Shown: positions 63,141 through 64,000 of the stretch, piece after piece
How the letters are laid out: each line of letters begins with the position of its first letter
How positions within the stretch are numbered: the stretch's first letter is position 1
From: Acidobacteriota bacterium
Lineage (GTDB): Bacteria > Acidobacteriota > Thermoanaerobaculia > Multivoradales > Multivoraceae
Length of the DNA: 64,000 bases
Assembly (NCBI GenBank): GCA_003388555.1
Contig: QQVD01000034.1
Coordinates: forward strand, 62,001-126,000
Direction: 5' to 3'
Translations under genes and position numbers: made by a program
The notes under the pieces: generated by a model
Told to the model about the DNA's origin: nothing
The model's database searches: none
The model's input: the letters and a program-made list of their open reading frames with translations, nothing else

Positions 63141-63533
63141 CGTGGTCGTGGCAACTCCTGGTCGGTGTCGAAGTGATATCTGGCAAGCCTGCGTGAGCTC
63201 GTCGAACAGGGCCATCGTGGAAATCCACGAGGAGACCCGAAGGGCGGATCCACGAAGGCCCCGGCGTTTCAGGTATAGCCTCCGCCGCACTCCACCACGC
63301 CAGCGGAGCTCGACCGCGGGTACAACCTGGTGCGTCGTTGGCCTACACGCCGGCGTGCGCCCGTCCGACGCCACGTCGGAGAGCCTCTTTCGTAGACTGG
63401 GGCCAGCAGCGTCGCGGCGTGCACGGGGGCGAATGCCGCGGCACCGCGACCCGTGTGTCCGCTCGCTCTTGCGTCACCCGGTCGTGGCCATCACCTCTTC
63501 GAGATTTCGAGCCGACGAGCTCAGAGACATCCC
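63141..63533. other. Divergent control region of the respiratory operon
   Basis: 393 bases between oxidase subunit IIa and the divergent membrane-protein gene. It holds the palindrome listed separately and, on the minus strand, TATACC (complement of 63273-63282 area) as a weak -10 candidate without a recognisable -35. No FNR-type TTGAT-N4-ATCAA site was found by eye. No additional gene is supported. Confidence 0.4.
63215..63230. promoter_or_regulatory. Palindrome upstream of respiratory operon
   Basis: TCGTGGAAATCCACGA is an inverted repeat with six-base arms and a four-base spacer, 75 bases upstream of the subunit IIa start. A further half-site TCCACGA lies at 63249-63255, 24 bases (a little over two helical turns) from the matching half of the palindrome. 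This spacing would suit a dimeric repressor or activator of the operon. It is seen directly; the binding protein is unknown. Confidence 0.45.
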
Positions 63534-64000
63534 GTGCAGCGACAGTCGACGGACCAAGAAGACTCTCGGTCACTCGTGTCCGACGCCGCCGAGCCGTCCG
63601 AAGGCTGGCTCGCCGCTGCCGGTGGGCGTTGGGCCCGGACCGTCGCGCGGATCGTCGGAGACCCCGAGTCGAATCCGCTGGAGGTGCGCTTTCTCAACGG
63701 CGTCAGCCTGATCGCCTTTCTCGCCACGGCCGTCATGGTCACCGTGAATCTCCTGCTGATCGAGCAGCCCTGGCTCGACGTCACTCTCGCGGCGCTCGCT
63801 TCTGCGTGCTCCGGAGTGACCTACTGGCTGTCTCGCCATCACGGCCTCGGACAGCGCCTCGCGACGCCCTTCTACGTCGTCCTCCTGGGGCTGGTTTCCG
63901 CCTCCTGGTTCAGCAACGAGGGGTTGGTGGGCAGCGCCACCTACGTCTTCTTCACCCTGCTCGTCGGTGGTGTCGTCCTGTTGCCCCATCGCGGGCGGCT
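63534..64000 (+). CDS. Membrane protein, N-terminal part (runs off window)
   Basis: Partial. From GTG 63534 (or GTG 63576) an open frame continues to the window end and has clear membrane character: after a soluble 50-residue arm and the segment NPLEVRFLNGVSLIAFL come at least four hydrophobic helices (about 64-83, 91-110, 118-132 and 138-155). The frame has good codon bias, while the opposite-strand frame does not. The style (arm, charged NPLEVRFLNG, then paired helices) resembles the sensor part of membrane histidine kinases or diguanylate cyclases, but no catalytic domain is inside the window. It is divergent from the respiratory operon and could sense its conditions. Confidence 0.65.
   Translation, partial: MQRQSTDQEDSRSLVSDAAEPSEGWLAAAGGRWARTVARIVGDPESNPLEVRFLNGVSLIAFLATAVMVTVNLLLIEQPWLDVTLAALASACSGVTYWLSRHHGLGQRLATPFYVVLLGLVSASWFSNEGLVGSATYVFFTLLVGGVVLLPHRGR

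Overview
The window is GC-rich (about 70%) bacterial chromosome, densely coded on both strands with many ATGA/GTGA stop-start overlaps. No rRNA, tRNA, transposase, phage gene or CRISPR array is visible. The gene mix (Pkn2-type Ser/Thr kinases with TPR or GAF domains, non-canonical sigma factors, a CHAT protease, FG-GAP propeller proteins ending in a DGFE-type tail, M20 and S41 peptidases, amidohydrolase, TonB receptor, ba3-type oxidase) is what I would expect of an Acidobacteriota genome, possibly the Thermoanaerobaculia side. That placement is inference from family content; no phylogenetic marker was tested.

Layout. 0.6-5.3 kb: aldehyde dehydrogenase and fumarylacetoacetase-family genes, convergent with a PLP decarboxylase and an SDR. 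5.7-13.9 kb: S41 peptidase with a coupled small protein, then a regulatory block of sigma-54 activator, membrane GAF/zinc-ribbon kinase and a divergent sigma-70-like factor. 14.1-26.5 kb: TonB receptor, a coupled acyl-CoA dehydrogenase pair, a haloalkane dehalogenase-like hydrolase, an NADP reductase, sialidase plus sodium symporter, and a KefF/KefC-type potassium efflux pair. 26.6-32.1 kb: amidohydrolase, purple-acid-phosphatase-like lipoprotein, DUF454 protein and YchF. 32.1-37.4 kb: a large low-complexity inverted repeat, then (minus strand) sigma factor, anti-sigma-like protein, secreted protein and CHAT protease. 37.6-43.2 kb: a tandem duplication of an FG-GAP gene plus convergent phospholipase-like gene, in which one phospholipase copy has decayed to a pseudogene. 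43.3-52.6 kb: TPR kinase, M20 peptidase overlapping a PLP decarboxylase, an unknown anchored protein, an MFS transporter with a Gly-His loop, and a DUF1648 protein.

52.7-63.1 kb is the most notable part: nine closely spaced minus-strand genes that read as one respiratory operon. In transcription order these are ba3-type oxidase subunits IIa, II and I; Rieske protein; b6-like cytochrome b; membrane-anchored octaheme cytochrome of hydroxylamine-oxidoreductase type; NapA-type molybdenum nitrate reductase; a tetraheme lipoprotein that looks like two NapB modules in tandem; and an outer-membrane beta-barrel. There is no cytochrome c1, NapC or NapD. My reading is a quinol-oxidising Rieske/b complex whose c-type partner is the octaheme protein, able to pass electrons to oxygen through the ba3 oxidase or to nitrate through NapA and the double NapB. 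A divergent membrane protein, cut by the window end, starts about 400 bases upstream.
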